NCBI GenBank assembly: GCA_017432405.1
Contig: JAFRJF010000230.1
Location: 1 to 7,421, forward strand
DNA length: 7,421 nt
Direction: 5' to 3'
Source of the DNA: Clostridia bacterium
GTDB taxonomy: Bacteria > Bacillota_A > Clostridia > Christensenellales > Aristaeellaceae
Below, in pieces: positions 6,098-7,421 of the stretch. Both the position numbers and the translations under genes were made by a program. Position 1 is the stretch's first letter. The number at the start of each line of letters is the position of its first letter. Under the pieces are notes generated by a model. The model did no database searches and was not told where the DNA came from. It saw nothing but the letters and a program-made list of their open reading frames with translations.

Positions 6098-7421
6098 ATG
6101 GTCTATCGCGTATACGCAGAGAAGAAGCCGGGCTACGACCACGAGGCTGCGGCGCTGTTTGATGAGCTTAAATCCTTCCTGGGCATCGAGGGGCTGACGG
6201 GCGTGCGGATACTGAACCGCTACGACGTGGAGAACATCGACGAGGCGCTGTTTACGCAGGCTGTGTCCAACGTGTTCTCCGAGCCGATGGTGGACGACGT
6301 GTACCGGGAGCTTCCCGAATATACCGGCGTGATCTTCGCGGCGGAGTACCTGCCCGGCCAGTTCGACCAGCGGGCGGATTCCGCGGCCCAGTGCATCCAG
6401 CTGCTGGCCCAGGTGGAGCGCCCTGACGTGCGCACTGCAACGGTGTACATCCTCGCGGGCAAGCTCTCCGCCAAAGACATCGAAGCGGTGAAGAAGCACG
6501 TCATCAACCCGGTGGAGCGTCGGGAGGCGTCGCTTGCGCCGGTGGATACGCTGAAGGCCAACTACGCCATCCCCACCACGGTACAGACCATGGAGGGCTT
6601 CACCGGCTACACCGCCGCCCGGCTCGGGGATTTCATCAAAAAGTACGGCCTCGCCATGGACGAAGCGGACATCGCCTTCTGCCAGGCGTATTTCAAGGGC
6701 GAGCATCGCGACCCCACCCTCACCGAGATTCGCATGATCGACACCTACTGGTCCGACCACTGCCGACACACCACCTTCCTGACCGAGCTGGGGGAGGTGA
6801 CCTTTGAGGACGCGGACGTGGAGAAGGCGTATCAGCGCTACCTCGCGGTCCGCGAGACGCTGGGCCGCGACAAGCCCATCTGTCTGATGGACATCGCCAC
6901 CGTCGGCGCGAAATACCTGAAGGAAAAGGGCGTGCTCACCGACCTGGACGAGAGCGAGGAGATCAACGCCTGCACCATCAGGATGGACGTGGACGTGGAC
7001 GGCGAGACGCAGAAGTGGCTGCTGCTGTTCAAGAACGAGACCCACAACCATCCCACCGAGATCGAGCCCTTCGGCGGCGCGGCCACCTGCATCGGCGGCG
7101 CGATCCGCGACCCGCTGTCCGGGCGCGGCTATGTGTACCAGGCCATGCGCGTCACAGGCGCGGCGGACCCCACCCGGGGCGTGGATGAGACCATCCCCGG
7201 AAAGCTGCCCCAGCGCCAGCTGGTGACCACCGCGGCAGCGGGCTATTCCTCCTACGGCAACCAGATCGGCCTGGCCACGGGCCTGGTGGAGGAGATCTAC
7301 CACGACGGCTATGCCGCCAAGCGCATGGAGATCGGCGCGGTGGTAGGCGCGGCCCCGGCGGACGCCGTGCGCCGCGAGGTGCCCGCCCCCGGCGACGTGG
7401 TGATCCTGCTGGGCGGACGCA
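6098..7421 (+). CDS. purL: Phosphoribosylformylglycinamidine synthase, long single-chain type, 3'-partial
   Basis: PurL converts FGAR, glutamine and ATP to FGAM. The frame is open from ATG 6098 to the end of the window (441 codons). It starts MVYRVYAEKKPGYDHEA, followed by a PurS-like N-terminal region, as in the long single-chain PurL of clostridia (about 1,250 residues from memory). That form also carries the glutaminase domain, which would lie beyond the window. Motifs include YWSDHCRHTTF (217-227; His221 corresponds to the catalytic His of WSEHC in other PurL proteins), FKNETHNHPTEIEPFGGAA (311-329) with the metal and nucleotide-binding segment, and IGGAIRDPLSGRG. The ribosome binding site AAAGGAG (6082-6088) is nine bases upstream of the start. 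No stop or frame break is seen in the visible part. The gene product works with PurM on adjacent steps, and both belong to the same ATP-binding superfamily. Confidence 0.95.
   Translation, partial: MVYRVYAEKKPGYDHEAAALFDELKSFLGIEGLTGVRILNRYDVENIDEALFTQAVSNVFSEPMVDDVYRELPEYTGVIFAAEYLPGQFDQRADSAAQCIQLLAQVERPDVRTATVYILAGKLSAKDIEAVKKHVINPVERREASLAPVDTLKANYAIPTTVQTMEGFTGYTAARLGDFIKKYGLAMDEADIAFCQAYFKGEHRDPTLTEIRMIDTYWSDHCRHTTFLTELGEVTFEDADVEKAYQRYLAVRETLGRDKPICLMDIATVGAKYLKEKGVLTDLDESEEINACTIRMDVDVDGETQKWLLLFKNETHNHPTEIEPFGGAATCIGGAIRDPLSGRGYVYQAMRVTGAADPTRGVDETIPGKLPQRQLVTTAAAGYSSYGNQIGLATGLVEEIYHDGYAAKRMEIGAVVGAAPADAVRREVPAPGDVVILLGGR

Noticed and set aside
5978..7303. Minus-strand open frame opposite purL (441 codons)
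   Set aside because: The + strand here reads PurL with intact motifs over the whole stretch; the antisense product has no family features.

Overview
The window is a stretch of a de novo purine biosynthesis operon, all on the + strand, from a GC-rich bacterium. The order is purF (broken, 5' end outside the window), purM, purN, purO, a stand-alone purH formyltransferase, purD and purL (3' end outside the window). Several features suggest a clostridial Firmicute, probably a gut Oscillospiraceae-like lineage: AGGAGG-type ribosome binding sites, the Fe-S type PurF, a PurN with the FCGEGFYG segment, a PurO-type IMP cyclohydrolase in place of the PurH N-terminal domain, and a long PurL starting MVYRVYAEKKPG. 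The taxonomic call is inference from family resemblance; no search was run.

Region by region. At 1-943, purF carries two separate lesions: an in-frame TAG at 306-308, and a one-base deletion in a C run at 900-904 that removes the conserved CELCTYCWNGKE tail. At 947-1990 is purM, overlapping purN (1987-2598) by four bases. At 2602-3315 is purO and at 3331-4509 the formyltransferase; together they convert AICAR to IMP. At 4510-4790 is a 281-base gap with no credible gene, holding an array of three back-to-back hairpins. At 4791-6071 is purD, and at 6098-7421 the first 441 codons of purL.

Pathway logic: PurF makes phosphoribosylamine, PurD makes GAR, PurN formylates it, PurL makes FGAM, PurM closes the ring to AIR, the PurH-type formyltransferase makes FAICAR and PurO closes it to IMP. 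The middle steps (purE, purK, purC, purB) are not in the window.

The unexpected material is not a new gene system. It is (a) the doubly broken purF, (b) a C-free heptad repeat (consensus GAATGAG) that supplies the end of purN and the ribosome binding site and start of purO, and recurs directly after the purH stop, so that it brackets the purO-purH pair, and (c) the hairpin array before purD, which ends in a perfect 18-bp palindrome.
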